DNA from: Laetiporus sulphureus 93-53
Lineage: Eukaryota; Basidiomycota; Agaricomycetes; Polyporales; Laetiporaceae
Assembly: GCF_001632365.1 (NCBI RefSeq)
Contig: NW_024468539.1
Span: 394,811-458,810, forward strand
DNA length: 64,000 nt
Direction: 5' to 3'
The notes under the pieces were generated by a model. It saw only the letters and a list, made by a program, of their open reading frames with translations, made no database searches and was not told the DNA's origin. Below are positions 1 to 13,425 of this stretch, piece after piece; positions within the stretch are counted from its first letter, which is position 1, and each line of letters begins with the position of its first letter. Position numbers and translations under genes: made by a program.

Positions 1-1149
1 ATGCCGATCCCGTCGAAGCTTGCGGCGATTTTGCTGATGCTTTCTGCCAGAGACGAGCCCGGTGCAGGTAAGCCTTCATGCGGCCTGCACCTTGAATTTT
101 GAAATTAAAAGCATGTCAGTGAGTAGAGTGTATCCTAAGATAGTTCGCGGAGTAGTATACCGGACTCTCAGCGACCCATGCGGCCAACTATAGCATGCTT
201 CAGAGTTCCTACTGGGGTCGCCGATTGCCTGATCAACGACGCGCGCCCACCCGACTTGAGAATCCGAGAGGGTGTGATACTGCTACTATAAGATAGCAGC
301 CGCGGCGCAAAGAGAAGGATACGCTCCACCTACTTTCACTATCCAGTCAACGCGCAGAGACAACTGGGTCCCCTATGTTTCTTCAGCGCCGTAGCTGCAT
401 CATTTGACGATTTGATGCCGGTGCCACCACCATCGTCGCCATGGCACGGCATGAGGCGTCGTTCGCGGTCCGAACTTCAAAGATTTGAGGGCGCCTTTGC
501 GAGCGGATGCCGATTTTGTATTCAGACTGATGCGAAATTCAGATGGAAGAGGGATGGTCGCTGCGCATATCGATTTGTCGAATCAGATGCAGGATTCCAA
601 CAAGGTCGTGACTGAACTACCTAGCTCCTAACCTCGCCATAGAACAAAGAATGAGCTATTTTATAGTCTACCTACGGGAGACAATATTGTTGAACTGCAT
701 CAAACTGTTGCTGCTGTGAGCTCAAAAAAAGCAGCAAGAGAAGCCTGACCGTAGATACGTCACGCGATGGTTCAATGATTATGATGCAACAGCAATGCAG
801 CGATTTGCCAGCAATCATCCAAAATCAGAACATCGAGATGGTTCGACGCAGGACACAATAGAAAACACGGTGATTGAATATGCTCAGGCAGAACGGGATA
901 CCCGATGGTGGGACTCACGGTAGTCATCGTTTGGCCTGCCCAGCGCTCACCACAGGAACACGTCCGTCATGATAATACAAACTCATCAGAGGGGTACAAC
1001 AGTCAGCGACGAACGAAGGACACATATCCAATCAGAGGATAACAACGACGCTATTCATCGAAAAGCATATCAACCGTCCGAAATTAGTGATTAGAATCTA
1101 TAAATACTCAACAACTCTGTCTCACTGGCTTCGGAGAAGTTACGGACCT
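1..1149. other. Left-edge stretch without a supported gene
   Basis: The first 66 bases read open from an ATG at position 1 and end at a donor-like gtaagc, so they could be an exon of a gene that runs off the left edge, but nothing else supports this. A 67-codon open frame at 412-615 has no recognisable domain. The rest is AT-rich and stop-dense in all frames. Confidence 0.3.
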
Positions 1150-1716
1150 CTACGCAACGTGACTGAGGAAGGACTCCTCTGTCTGGGAATAGGCAGGAGG
1201 CGGGTTCTCTTCCACGTCGACGTCAAGCTCTCGCTCGACGTATCCCTGAGTCGTGAGTTCCCCTGGCTTCAACTTCAACTTGTCCTTAGAAGGAAAACTA
1301 AATGTGGAGTGCGCGGAGAGGGACACCCGCGATGGCGAAAAATCCAACATCGACGCGCTATCCGGCTGAATTTCGGTGAACTCCCACCCGCCGTCAGACC
1401 GCCGGTGCGCGACGCGCATGTTCGCGCCAGGCGTATGCACTGCGAGTCGTAATGTTCAGCGGTGCCACTAGAAGGAAAACAGACTCTGCAACGCACTAAA
1501 TCGCGGTGTATCTTCCTCTGGTGACCCAAAAGGCGTGACGCGGCACGCTGGATGGCTAAGTTCTAGGATCGTGCTCCGCCGGACTTCCTTGCGGGGCTCA
1601 GATGCAATAACATGAGGATTTCGGCGCCGGCGGTGCAGGACGATGCCAGATACTATGGTCAAAACGGCAATGAAGCCAATCGATACGCCTATGGCGATTC
1701 CGACAGCGTTAGGCAT
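1150..1716 (-). CDS. Small single-pass membrane protein with PPxY tail
   Basis: Two exons, 1716-1497 and 1439-1150, are joined by a 57-nt intron with donor GTGCGT and acceptor CGCAG; the split codon becomes Met and the frame stays open. The start sits in an excellent Kozak context (GCCACCATGC). The product (about 169 residues) begins with a hydrophobic segment at residues 4-27 (AVGIAIGVSIGFIAVLTIVSGIVL), interrupted only by small residues, followed at once by RRRR, so it should insert with the basic tail in the cytosol. The tail is Ser/Pro-rich and carries a PPAY sequence near the C-terminus, the kind of motif bound by WW domains of Rsp5-type ubiquitin ligases. No large extracellular part is seen unless upstream exons exist. 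Similar short membrane proteins with long cytosolic tails are common and uncharacterised in mushrooms. Function unknown. Confidence 0.6.
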
Positions 1717-2461
1717 GGTGGCTTTTGGCTTGTACGAGGCAATTGTTCTAGCACGCTCCAGAAGCTATGAAAGTGCCTGTCTGCTCACCTAGTAAAAGAG
1801 TGTATGTATGAAACGAATGGCAGAAGGCAACGAGTGGAATGGACTCTGTCGGTCGGTTGGCTACACGGGCACATGTCGTAATTTGGCTGGATTAAGCGAT
1901 GGCCGAATGATCTTCACGCGATGACCCTCCACATACCTCAGGTCAGTGCACCTTCGCGTTTTCCGGCTCGAGTTTTCCCGTGGTTAGGCTGTGCAATGCG
2001 TGGAGGATGTCGTGGGATGAGAAGGAACATTTCGCACAGGTGCCGCCAGTCAAACAGCTGCAGCGTGTGGGCAGCGCCCGATGTCGAAATCGGAACAAAT
2101 CACACGTGACAATGTACGTTGCGAGGCGCAACAGTCCAGGCTTTCGTAACAACACTGATGCCACAGTTCCTATACCTTGCAAGACGGGCATGCTGAGAAC
2201 ATCTCAATTGAGCCGTGCCGCTCGTAGTGACTGTATGCGCAGTGGAGGATCGGCCGTGCGCGTGGGAAGACGTTGGCAGGGACCCGACGGAACGGTAAGC
2301 AATGAAGACCTTGATCACATCTGAGATCCATCAAATGCGACCACGTGCCTGTCCAGAATTTTGACCATTAACTTGAGCGCAAGTGGTCCCTTCAGCGTCG
2401 TCTGCTCATCCTACTGCTTTGAAAATCTTTCCGGTGCTCTTCTTTTGGATTTTTTTGAGCT
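1717..2461. other. Intergenic region between membrane protein and UTP20
   Basis: This is the divergent 5' region of the membrane-protein gene and UTP20. Short overlapping open frames on both strands at 1921-2324 have no recognisable content. A T-rich run (about 2440-2457) lies directly before the UTP20 start codon. No other element can be supported. Confidence 0.4.
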
Positions 2462-5400
2462 ATGGACCCACACGAGGAGGAGCGCCCTGTGAAGCGGTTC
2501 AAGGTACATCTCTGCGTATGCCATCAGGTCTTCAGATTTTGACACGACTTTGCAGCATCAATCCTACAAAGACACGCTGAGGGGGGTACACTTACCATCA
2601 GCACTCAATCAGAGCAAGTTTGACGATGTCATCGCCGACAATGACTCGCATTTCCACGAAGCACTAGATCATTGGCGCGAGCTCAACCTATCACCGGCAT
2701 TCGTCAAGTTCGCGAGACACGCAGACCCACTATCGGCATCCATGCCCTTGTTGCTGCATAATTGCGAAGCGGTCATTGACTTGTGGTTAGAGGCATTGGA
2801 CGGTGCGGACGATGAGGCGTTGAAAGCTCTCCTCGAGTGCGTATAGTCTCGGTCTGAATGTTCTCCAGTCCTGACAGAGATCCTACTGCAGTCTCTTCCA
2901 AAAGCTGTCCCATGATCTGAGGACAACCCTTGCACCAAAATACCCGACAGTTCTACTGCGCCTGACCCAACTCCTTCCCCGTTCGCTATCCGCCCCTACC
3001 CTCACAGCGCTCCTAGCTACCTTCTCCGCTCTCTTCAAATATGTGCTCATCCCTGCGGTCGATACAGAGCTCCTTGATCAGGCGTGGGCGGTTTTTCGTG
3101 AGACGCTACTCCGCTGTGACCCGGAGGTACAGCGGGCGACGGCCGAAGTGTGGGGTGCGGCTCTCCGTCGACTGAAGGCATCCACCCGGGAGCACTGTGT
3201 ACGGCTTATTGCCGCGAGTGCGGAGAGTAGCCTCGCGGATGCATGTGTTTGGGTGTACGTATCTGCTTGCAAGGTAAGTTCTCATGCATGTATGCGTATG
3301 AGTTACATGATTGACCGCGACATCGCAGTCTGTATCGCAAACCCTGCATACATCAACTTCGAGCTTGTTCAGGCCCCTACTCTCGTACTACCTCGAGTGT
3401 GGAACGCCCGAGATGTCTTTGAAGCTGATCCGCCGCGTGATGACTGCACTCATCCATCATTGCAAGGATTCGGAACAGTTTTCTTCGGTCGCGGAAGTTG
3501 TGTTGGAACAATTCTTGCAATGTGCAAAGGCAGAATCTGGCGATGCAGATGAGGAACGTCTCCGGCGCATGCTCGAGGTAGCCGCAGTAGCATGCTCGGT
3601 CCGCCAGGGTTCCCGGATGACGCGTAAGTCTCTCCCCATTAATCCAGAACGCTTGCTCATCGCACACCCCAGACAAGCAGCTCCTAACCATGCTATCGGA
3701 GTTTGACAAAATACCTCTCACCGACGCCCTGCACTCTTCCGTGCTCAAATTCACCACCTCTATTTTGCTTGCGGGCGACATGGCGCTCTGGATGGCCAGC
3801 GGACGCAAGGTACTCGAGCGCACCTGGGAGCGGCCAGCGCTCGCGCTCGAGCTCTGCGGTGCGCTTTCCGACCTCGGCTGGGGCGGGTGGAAAATGGTTG
3901 CGCAGCCACATGTGATGAAGCACACCGCTGAGCTGCTGCAGAGCCACCCACACAGGACGCTGGAGTTGCTTGTTGCGCTGCATCGCGAGAAGCGATTGGT
4001 GGGAGTGGATGTCGTGTGGAAGCAGAGATTGCAGGAATGGGCAGATAGAACATTTGCGAGGTGGGAGCAGACGGAGGATAATGTGAGTGTGTGCTTGTAT
4101 GCTTCAAATGTGATTGAGTAGATGAGTCTGAGCTTGCTTGCGCAGATTCTGTTGCTTCACGATGCGCTTTCATTGTCATCCTTGATGCCTACCTTATCGC
4201 CGATCCTCATCCGAGTGATCGATGCAACCCTGCAAAGTCCGAATCCCCTCCAGGAGTATGAGCAGTCGTTTGCAAACTCGGCATGGGTTCTTGGAGTGTG
4301 CATGCGGTCTCTCTCTATGCGGCAACCTGCAGAATGGTCGAATGACGTACCACTATCATCGTGGACTCAGGTGATTGTGGAAAAATGGAATTGGTCGGGA
4401 GTAGCCCTTGGTGGATTGGTCGCGCTCATTCGTACCAGGTATGTGTGTAATGCAGATACGTCTATAAAAATGACTAACAGATGGCTGGCAGCGACCCTAC
4501 TTCTCATGCAATAACATTGGATGCCCTGTACATCCATCTTCGTGACTCGCTCCTTTCCCACTCCCATTCACTGCGTCTCAATGTTCTGCGACTATTAAAT
4601 TCCTCGCTGGTCTCCTCGCCGGATGGCCCAGCCGAGGTGCTCAAACGTTCTATTCAAGCTGAAGAAGTGTCTCTGGATGTCCAGGGATCCCGTGAGCGTG
4701 TCCTCAGGATTGGAAGACTACAAATGGTCGTCAAGGATGGTGACGAATTGGGTGCTGAGATATGCTGCCGCTGGCTCATAGGTCACTACTATCCCTGATA
4801 TGCTCGTTCTCCTGCAGTCATTCTAATGCGTTGTTCCTATTTAGCACAACTCAAGGTGAACTTGCAACCGCTATGGTCCGCCGCGGCGCAAGCCTTAGCT
4901 GCTCTATCTTCACGCTTCGGGGACTTAGTGTGGCACCTTTTGCTCCAAGAAGTCCAGGCCGCGACTCGCCTTCAAGTAGATGTAGTCGTCCCCGACTGGA
5001 TAAAGGGGCGTTCCTTACTCGAAGAGGAGGACGACGTATGGGAGGATGAGCGGTCTTGGAGAGACCCGAGCGCACACAAGTTTCGTATCACTTCTGCCAG
5101 GTGGCTAAATGGCGACGCTACCAAGCGAGCTCTGATCCAGGTAGGTTTAACCTTCTGCATTCGTGCAGTTTTAGAAGTTGACCAAGCAAACAGGAGCAGA
5201 GCACAGAAGACCGGTTCGATCCAGCTACCTACGAGACTCAGGTACTTTCCACTGTATGCGAATGCTCCTCCTTAGCAGAGAAGCACAGCCGCGACTTGGT
5301 ACCATACTTCCTATCTCTCGCAGGACCGGAAGTATCCTCGAGGCTCCCGCGGTACAAGCTCAGCATCTGGCTCACGCTCTTCTCGAAGTTCGTCAACCCA

Positions 5401-8400
5401 AAGGCTCTACGCTCCACCGAAACTCTACGATCAATATATGTCGCTCTCCTCTCGCATCCCGACCGCCCCCTGCAGCGGCTGGCACTTTCATGCTTGCTCA
5501 CGTACAAGTCGCCACATCTAGCACCACATGAGGACACGCTCCGTGGGCTGTTGGATGACACGAAGTGGCGAGAAGACCTTACGCAATTGAGCATTGCTGA
5601 GATCGAGCAGGCTGACCGGGCGGAGTTGGTCGACGCGATCACTAGGCTGCTTTTTGGGATGATGTTGGAGAAACGCGGCAGGAGTCGCGGCGGTGACAAG
5701 CGCGCTGCTGTCCTGTCTGCCTTAGCAGGCTGTGCTGATGACGAACTATGCTTGCTGGTTGACTTGATGTTGCAACCGCTCACTCCCACCACTGAAGCCT
5801 CAGAGGAAGGATTGCATTTTACAATCCAGGCCATATCCGATGGCGTCACTGAGAAGCAGCAAATTGGCTTCCTCAACCTTCTTGGCGACGTTCTCAAGCA
5901 CCTCGGGTCCCGCCTAACCCCTAAATGGCCTCAGCTCCTGCAGGCCGTCATCGACCTGCTCAGTAATGCCCAGCGCAGATTGGACTCTCGCAAATCCGAG
6001 ACCAGTGACGATGTAGCAGAAGAAGAAGAGGAGGTCGAGGACGAGGCCGTCGTTGAAGGCTCCTTGAAGAGCACTCGGGCTATCCGACAGCTAGGCATCA
6101 AGCGCTTCGCTGACTTCTTCCGCTCTCCTGTGTCCTATGATTTCACGCCTTACATGTCGGAATCGTATCGTGCGTTCATCTCACCCAGGCTGGAGAAGCT
6201 GGACGCGGAGAACACGCAAGCGCCATCGGCGCTCCTGGAGCTGTTTCATGTGTGGACATTGCGTGCGGAGCACGCTAGATTCCTTGTGGCATATGACGAT
6301 CGTACCCTGCCGAAGGTGTACGATTGTCTGATCGCAACGAACGTCAAGCCAGCGGTGATCTCGAGGGTCTTCGATATCGTCGAGCGGTTATTGGACCTCT
6401 CGTCAGAGCTCGAGGAGTTGCGGGACGCGATACTCAAGTCACATGTCCCTCATCTACTCACGAACATCTCTTTGCTAGTCGAGCGCAGCAAAGGGATCGC
6501 GGCGGTCTCTGACACTCTTGGTCGTCGTCAGATCACCATTCTTTCGCAGATCGCCCCCTACCTCACCGATGAGAAGCAGGCCAGTACTTTACTGGAATTG
6601 TTTTTCCCATTGTTGCGCAAGCCGCCGAAGCAAGTGCAAGAGAAGGTCAAGGCGGACCTGCTAACAATTATTTGTAGCCTCTTCCCTCTCATTCCTGATA
6701 TCACGGATGCTAGCAGTCGCACGTTTGAGAAGACATTCGCTGCGCTCGCTCAACTCTTCCAGACACTCCGTTCTCGACAAGCGCGCTTATCTTTGCTAGC
6801 TGCGTTTCGTTGTCTAGCCAATCTAGAGCCAAGTGTCGCACAGCTGGCTGATCTCATGGAGTCTCTGAATGCCTACTCTACGAAGCGAATTGACGAGCCG
6901 GATTTCGATAGGAGGTTGACTGCGTTCAATAATCTGAACGAAACGCTGCACGGATCGTTGACGTCTAGGGAATGGCTGCCGATCCTGTATAACATGCTCA
7001 ATTTCATCCAGGATCCTGAAGAACTGACTATTCGAAACAATGCTGCTCAAGCCATGAAACGCTTCATATCTGCTGTGGCCGCCGCACATGTCCCGGAACT
7101 CGAGGCTTTGTTCACGAAGACGCTATATCCTGGGCTCAAGAATGGCTTGCGATCAAGGAATGAAATGGTCCGATCAGAGATTCTGGGTGTCCTCTCGTAC
7201 GCGATATCAATCTGCGGGCAAATTAGTGCCCTCCAAGAAATGCGGGGACTATTGGCCAATGGAGACGAGGAGGCGAACTTCTTCAACAACGTGCACCACG
7301 TTCAACTACATCGTCGTACCCGTGCGATCCATCGCTTGGCTGACTACTGCGATGAGGGTCATCTTCGAAGCACAACTCTTGCTGAGGTCTTCGTACCTCT
7401 GATAGGCAATTTCATAGTTGCTAAGGCGTCGATAGACCATACTCTTGTGAACGAGTCCATCACGGCTACCGGACGGATGGCGCGGCACCTCAACTGGGGA
7501 GCTTATTATGCCCTCACGCAGACTTATCTGAAACTATCTAGCGCTAAGGATGAGTCTGAGCGGGTATACGTCCGCGCGCTCGTAGCTATCCTGAACAATT
7601 TCCATTTCCAGATGGAAGAGGTTGTCCCTGACACAGCTGAGGAGCCGGAGAGGGGAGGAGACCATGAGGACACCGTTGTCGATGAGGAAACCGAATCCAC
7701 ATCGGTCAAGGTCAAGGACCAAATGATCTCGCGCATTGCAGATGCGGTCAACCATCGGCTCCTCCCAAGGCTCCTGCAACACTTAGAGAAGCGTGATGAA
7801 ACTGAGGACGCTCTGAGGATACCGATCGCCGTGGGTGTCATCCAGGTCGCGAAGCATTTACCCCGGGAGACCCGCGAGCCACAGATAGCTAGGCTACTGA
7901 CCGTCCTAAGTCAAATCTTCCGCAGCAAGTCTCAAGAGACGAGGGACCTCACTAGGGAGACTCTATGTCGTATAGCCGTGATTTTGGGGCCATCTTACTT
8001 GTCAACGGCTATCAAGGAGCTACGAGCCGCCTTGCTACGAGGTCCGCAACTTCACGTTTTGGCTTATGTGATCCACGCGCTCCTTGTGCATGTTACCAAT
8101 GGAAGTCATGCTGCGCTATTCGACACGTTGGACAATTGCGTTAGTGATATCGCTCATGTCTCGGCTGAGGTCATCTTCGGCGAATCCGGAAAGGACGTCC
8201 AGGCAGAAGAGTTTAAAACCAAGATGCGAGAAGTTCGTGCGTCTACCGCGAAAGGTCTTGATTCGTTCATGATCATGGCGAAATTCATCACCCCTGCTAA
8301 GATAAGCAGCCTTCTTCTGCCGATACGAAACGTTTTAAAGGAGACCGAGTCTCTCAAAGTGCTCCAACAAGTCGACGAACTCTTGCGCAGGGTTTCCAAC

Positions 8401-10933
8401 GGATTAAATGCCAACAAGCATCTTATTCCTACCGAGCTGCTGGCTCTGTGTCACACTATGATCAGTCAGAACGCTCGCTTCCTCAAGGAGGCTCCTCAAG
8501 TGCGGAAAAAAGGGAAAGGCGGCAAGCGCAATGATGCCATCGTACAGACAAAGCGAAAATTCGACTCTGAGATGGATCATTACGCCGTTAATTCCTTTAG
8601 GTCAGCTATTTTTCTGAATGTAAGTATGCTCAACTGATATCATGGACAGGTTCGTGAGCTTTGGGCTCGACTTGTTTATCACTGCGCATCGTCGCAGTCG
8701 TTTTGACTACGAGGATCCGAAAGTCATTGCTCGGCTAGAGCCGATGGTGGCAACAATTGGCAATACCTTGTATTCCGAACACATACAGGTGATAATCCCA
8801 GGCCTCAAGGCTGCGGCGGCCATAATCAAGTGCCCCCTCAAATCCATCGTTAAGTCTCTGCCTGTGTTCATTCGCCAAATGATAGATATTATCAAGCAAG
8901 CGGGAACGACAGAATCAGAAGCGGTGCAGATGGCGCTCAAGTCTCTCGCTACTATTCTTCGCGATCAATCAGATGCTCAAGTCAAAGAGAAGGATTTAGT
9001 ATACCTTCTCGAGCTCTTGTCTCCCGACCTGGAAGAGCCATCTCGTCAAGCAGCTGTTTTCACCATGCTTCGCGCTATCGTGGCGAGGAAGTTCGTTGTT
9101 CCGGAGATCTACGACATCATGGACAAAATTACCGAAATCATGGTCACCAGCCAGTCTCCTCAAGCGCAGGAAGCATGCCGTGGCGTGCTGCTACAATTCC
9201 TCTTAGACTATCCCCAGGGCAGGGGCCGACTCCAGAAGCAGATGACTCTCCTCGCGAAGAACCTATCATATGTGCACGAAAGTGGTAGGAAGTCGGTGAT
9301 GGAACTCCTGAGTGCTATCATCGCCAAATTCCAAGTAAACCTTATCCGCGAATACTCCGATTTGCTGTTCGTTGCGCTGGTCATGGTTGTCGCCAACGAT
9401 GATTCGCCGAAGTGTCGCGAAATGGCTTCCGAATTGATCAAGAGCCTCTTCCTGCGGCTTGCGGATTTTCAGCGTAATGATCTCGTATCACATCTTCATG
9501 TCTGGGCCATCAAGTACACACAACCACAGCTCGCGCGCGTCTCACTCCAAATATCCGGCAACATCATCGATCTATTGCAAAAAGATATCTTTCCTCATGT
9601 GTCGTTCATCCTTGAAGATCTCAATGAGGCTCTTAGACATGGCGCACAACTGCTGGACTCGTTAGCTGAAGCGGACGGTGATGATGTCGCGGACGACGAC
9701 TTGGAATGGCAGATTTCGTATCATGCGCTCATCGTATCTGGTAAACTATTGCGAGCGATCCCTGATCTGACTACTCAGCAAGGCAAAGTCAATTGGCCTG
9801 CTGTCATCGAGCATCTCGTCTTTCCGCATGCTTGGGTGCGTACTGCGTCCTGTCGTCTACTAGGCGTGCTATTTTCTTCGACTGCTGTCTCCGCCCCGCG
9901 GAATGATCTTCCAAGTAACTCCCCATTCTCGCGCTCCGGTATGGAGGAAGTAGCTTCCAAGCTTTGTATGCAGCTGCGCAGCCCAAACCTGGACGCAGCG
10001 CTTAGCCTGCAGATCGTGAAGAATCTGTTCTATGTTGGGAAGTGCTTCTGCGCAGTCGAGATGCTCTCCGTTCCGGAGACGGACACAAATGATGTCGCAG
10101 AGCAAGCGATCGTTGCCGATGAACACGAGGATGGACTGGAAGATCAGGAAGGGGGCGAAGTCGGTGTTAAGGACCGAAAACATCCACTTCCTTGGCTGTT
10201 CTCCAAGCTTTCCTTCCAAGTGAGGAATGCACATATTACACGAAGGAACAAGTCGTCCAGTACTGTAAGTGTCGACGCCACATGGACACATTCCTTGACG
10301 TTTACACAACGTCTCTTTAGGACAATTGGGTTCACCAACCTACATCTGTGTTAAAGTGGTTCGCGGCAATGGTATCATACATGGACTCCACGCAGACGGA
10401 GCGTTTCCTTGTACATATCCTCTCACCCGTCTATCGCATAATCGAAGACGACACCATCCGTGGCGCGCAGATGGGTGAGTGACGTTGCGCAATCTGCTCT
10501 GTTTTGATTCTAATGTACGGCCTCTAACCATTTCTGAAACGCCTCTCGTAGACGAATTGAAGACACTGGCCACCGAGCTCCAGGATCTCGTGCAAACCAA
10601 GGTTGGCACAACCAAGTTTGCGAACGTCTACAACAGCATTAGGCAAGGCGTGCTGGGTGTCCGGAGAGAACGGCGGAACGCGCGCGTGCTGCAGGTTCGT
10701 GCTCGAACTCGGCCAATCCGCTGTTTGACCTCACATTCGATCACTGCAGGTTACCACCAACCCAGAGGCTGCTGCAAAGAGGAAGATGCATCGGAACGTT
10801 CTGAAGAAGGAGAGCCGGAAGAGGAAGAACCAAGTGTTTGCGTAGGTTGCTCCTTGCATGGTACTTGGGATTATGGAACTGAAGTTTGCGCGACAGAGAT
10901 GGCAAGCGTGGCAAAAGGCGAAGGGAGGATTGA
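2462..10933 (+). CDS. UTP20: UTP20, SSU processome scaffold (DRIM family)
   Basis: Encodes the giant HEAT-repeat protein of the U3 snoRNP/SSU processome, needed in the nucleolus for 18S rRNA processing. I can join 14 exons: 2462-2503, 2556-2836, 2892-3273, 3329-3623, 3673-4082, 4146-4438, 4492-4781, 4845-5140, 5194-8600, 8650-10264, 10321-10474, 10552-10694, 10750-10841, 10897-10933. Their sum is 7737 nt, exactly 2579 codons (2578 residues), close to yeast Utp20 (about 2500). The N-terminus has the family signature KRFK-HQSYKDTLRGVHLPSAL followed by HWRELNLSPAFVKFAR; helical HEAT-like repeats fill exons 5-12; the DRIM region starts around residue 770 in the long exon 9. Acidic runs lie near residues 1030 and 1570. 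The C-terminus is the typical basic tail (KRKMHRNVLKKESRKRKNQ, then GKRGKRRRED). All splice sites are GT-AG with 50-66 nt introns. Intact and probably essential. Confidence 0.95.
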
Positions 10934-11682
10934 GTGATCCAAGGGCCAAACAGTTTGCTTTGTTGTCCATTTCATTTTCGTGCCAATTGCTGGACGTAAC
11001 TTATTATGTTGTTCGATACGTATGGATCCGGTCTCAACATTATCAAAGGGCTCTTATCTTGATCTCCACGCCGAATCTTCCTGTAAGCCACACAGCTGAG
11101 ACGATGATCAATTGTATATTTCTTGATCAAAAGTACTCGGACAGCAGAAAGGTAGATAGTCGTGAATAATGCATCGTTCCTAGCAGCACAGAACTGCCGA
11201 CGCGCTCAATAGATGGGAAAGCATCCGACCGCCGAGTCTCAAACCACTCGCGACTTGCGCAGTATGCAAATTGATCAGCTCCTACTAGCTAGCGTGGAGG
11301 CAACTGATCCAGAAAATTATCATACAGTCTTGTTTGGTATCGGCTTCCTATCACAGAAACACGCTCTCAGCCCAAATCCTGACTTTCTGCCAAAATAAGC
11401 GCATACGCATCGAATGACGTTGTGCTTATTGTTCAGTCATATCGAAACGTTTTGACATTTGTGAAGATTCGGGCGCCTACATGGTTCCGTCATAGGGATG
11501 AGCGATGCCGGTATAGCGAATAAGTCAAAGCACCGAACGAAGAGCCTCGATCGAAATCGCTCTGAATTGACGACGAATAGCCCCGCCGTGTACAATCTAC
11601 TTCATAACCGGGACATGGAAAATAGCATCATTTACAAAGCCAAGAAGCACAAAGCGCAATGCAGCGGCGTACATTGTGCGGA
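10934..11682. other. Convergent 3' region of UTP20 and CTK3
   Basis: Shared downstream region of two converging genes. Short frames at 10858-11169 and 11213-11398 are not convincing as genes. Nothing else is recognised. Confidence 0.4.
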
Positions 11683-12659
11683 TCAAGAAAGGTCCATGGT
11701 CTGCTCTTCGTCTCCTGCGGGTGTCGGAGGAAAACACAGTTCGTTCTCCTCAATTGCCGCCTCATCGTCATCCTCGTTCCAGTCGCTCGTCGTCTCCCAG
11801 TCGTTCTCGAACTCAATGTCTAGCGTCAATTGGTCTTCATCTTCAAGGGGGAGAAAAGATGCGAGTGGTGGTGGCAAGAGTGTTTGAGGATTATGCGCGA
11901 CGGGCTGGACCCAGCGGCGCTCTCGTAGGCGCTTGTGCCGCTCTCTGTCCTCCTCTATCCGCTTGAAGACCTCGGCGCGTGGAAGCGGGGCCGCACGGTT
12001 GGATGGGTCGGGATGAGCGTGGGAGTGGGTCTGTTGTTCCTGTTCGAGGGACGTGCGCCGTGAGTCGAGCGTTGCCATCACGTCATCAACCTTTTGCGGA
12101 TCGAGCACACGTTTTGTACGCCAGCTCTCGAGGATCTAGCGAACTCCGTTAGCGCAAACTTGTGGAATGTGGCGCGGTTAACATACCTGCTTGGTGCTCA
12201 TGAGATTCGGAAGACCTTGTCTACCCTCCGGGACGACGTAGTCGACAATTTTGCCCAAATCACGAGAAATATAGTCGAGGTAAAATGAGTTCTGGCTCCC
12301 GTCCTGGCCCGTCGACCCTGAGTGCGACTTCGCGAGAAGCGAGCTTTCACACAGCGAGTCGAGAAGATACAATATGTTTATACGATTGTTTATGGACCCC
12401 TTAAATGCGTTGAGATGTTAACATAGACCAGGAGAAACGGCACGTTACCTTCTGGCATTCCTCGACGATGCAATCCCAGAGGTCCTCTCCACAGCCAGAA
12501 AAGTACTTCAATGCATATCCGACAACCTTTTGAATGGACTGTTGAGAGCTGCATCGTGAGTCATTGAGGATCTGATGCATATATCAAGCAAGGCTGTACT
12601 GACGCATTCAGCTTTCTCAAAAGTGAGAGAAACTGCAGCCTGACTTCGAAAGGATCCAT
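11683..12659 (-). CDS. CTK3: CTD kinase subunit gamma (Ctk3-like, CID fold)
   Basis: Gamma subunit of the CTDK-I complex that phosphorylates Ser2 of the RNA polymerase II C-terminal repeat during elongation. Four exons, 12659-12604, 12548-12449, 12399-12187 and 12135-11683, sum to 822 nt (273 residues). The N-terminal half is the CTD-interacting-like domain: MDPFEVRLQFLSLLRKLNAS, then QQSIQKVVGYALKYFSGCGED, INILYLLDSLCESS and NSFYLDYISRDLGKIVDYVV, ending with ILESWRTKRVLDPQKVDDVM. This order matches fungal Ctk3. The C-terminal part is charged: a helical RIEEDRERHKRLRERRW stretch likely to contact the kinase/cyclin, then a very acidic tail. It lies tail to tail with UTP20. No breaks seen; start chosen at the conserved MDPFEVR. 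Confidence 0.9.
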
Positions 12660-13425
12660 ACGGAAACCTCGAGCCAGCAGCCGGCAGGAGATTTTTTGAT
12701 AACAAATTGTCAAGTTAGACGGGGAAGCGCCACAAGATGGCGCTAGACGTTGCGCATAGACTGCAAGCCTGCGACTGCGGGAGGGAGAGGCCTTGACTCA
12801 GACGCCACAAAGTGTTTGTTTGCGAGTGTTACAATCCAAGGCCTTTGGTACATAATCATCAACAATTCGCCACCACAAAGGACTGCTTTTGACGCCCCCC
12901 GCTGCTGCGTATAATTGTGTCTCTACGGTCTTCATTCAATCCAGTATTTGGTCCAGCGGAACATAATCCTCATCGGACGTCATGCGTCGGCTCGTATGTC
13001 ACTCTGTCATCTCTTACGAGCATTTTGGTGGAATAGACAAGCGCTCCCACCGTTCTCCTTGGCCCATAACTTGGAGTTATAATCTCGATGACTAATAGGT
13101 GGCACGCACCATAGACGTGGCGAGCCTCCGAATACGCTATACGCTAAAAGCTGGGGGTGGCGCTCGAGCGCCTTCGAAGGTTGATCCTTTCCTTGCGGGG
13201 AGCTCGGCGAAGGGCGCCGTCACATGTCACCTTATATACCTACGGCTAAATTTCACTGGCCTCGTTGCGTTGCTCTTTCATATGGCCATTCTTCCAACTG
13301 GTCTTGTAATTCGCAAAGGCGCAGCTTGGCTGCGCAACAATCTCTTATCGCTTTCACTCCAGACATCATATAATGCGACACCTTTAGCGATAACTGCTCC
13401 GCAGTTTACATCCTCCCGCCGTTGA
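12660..13425. other. Divergent 5' region of CTK3 and dynamin relic
   Basis: No gene recognised. A perfect 14-bp palindrome (GGCGCTCGAGCGCC) sits near 13155-13168. A 108-codon frame at 13099-13425 abuts the dynamin start codon but has no recognisable content. Confidence 0.35.

Noticed and set aside
5240..5278. Possible short intron in UTP20 (GT near 5240, AG near 5278)
   Set aside because: The frame reads through as TYETQVLSTVCECSSLAEKHSRDLV and the whole 14-exon sum stays a multiple of three; a 39-nt intron is not needed.
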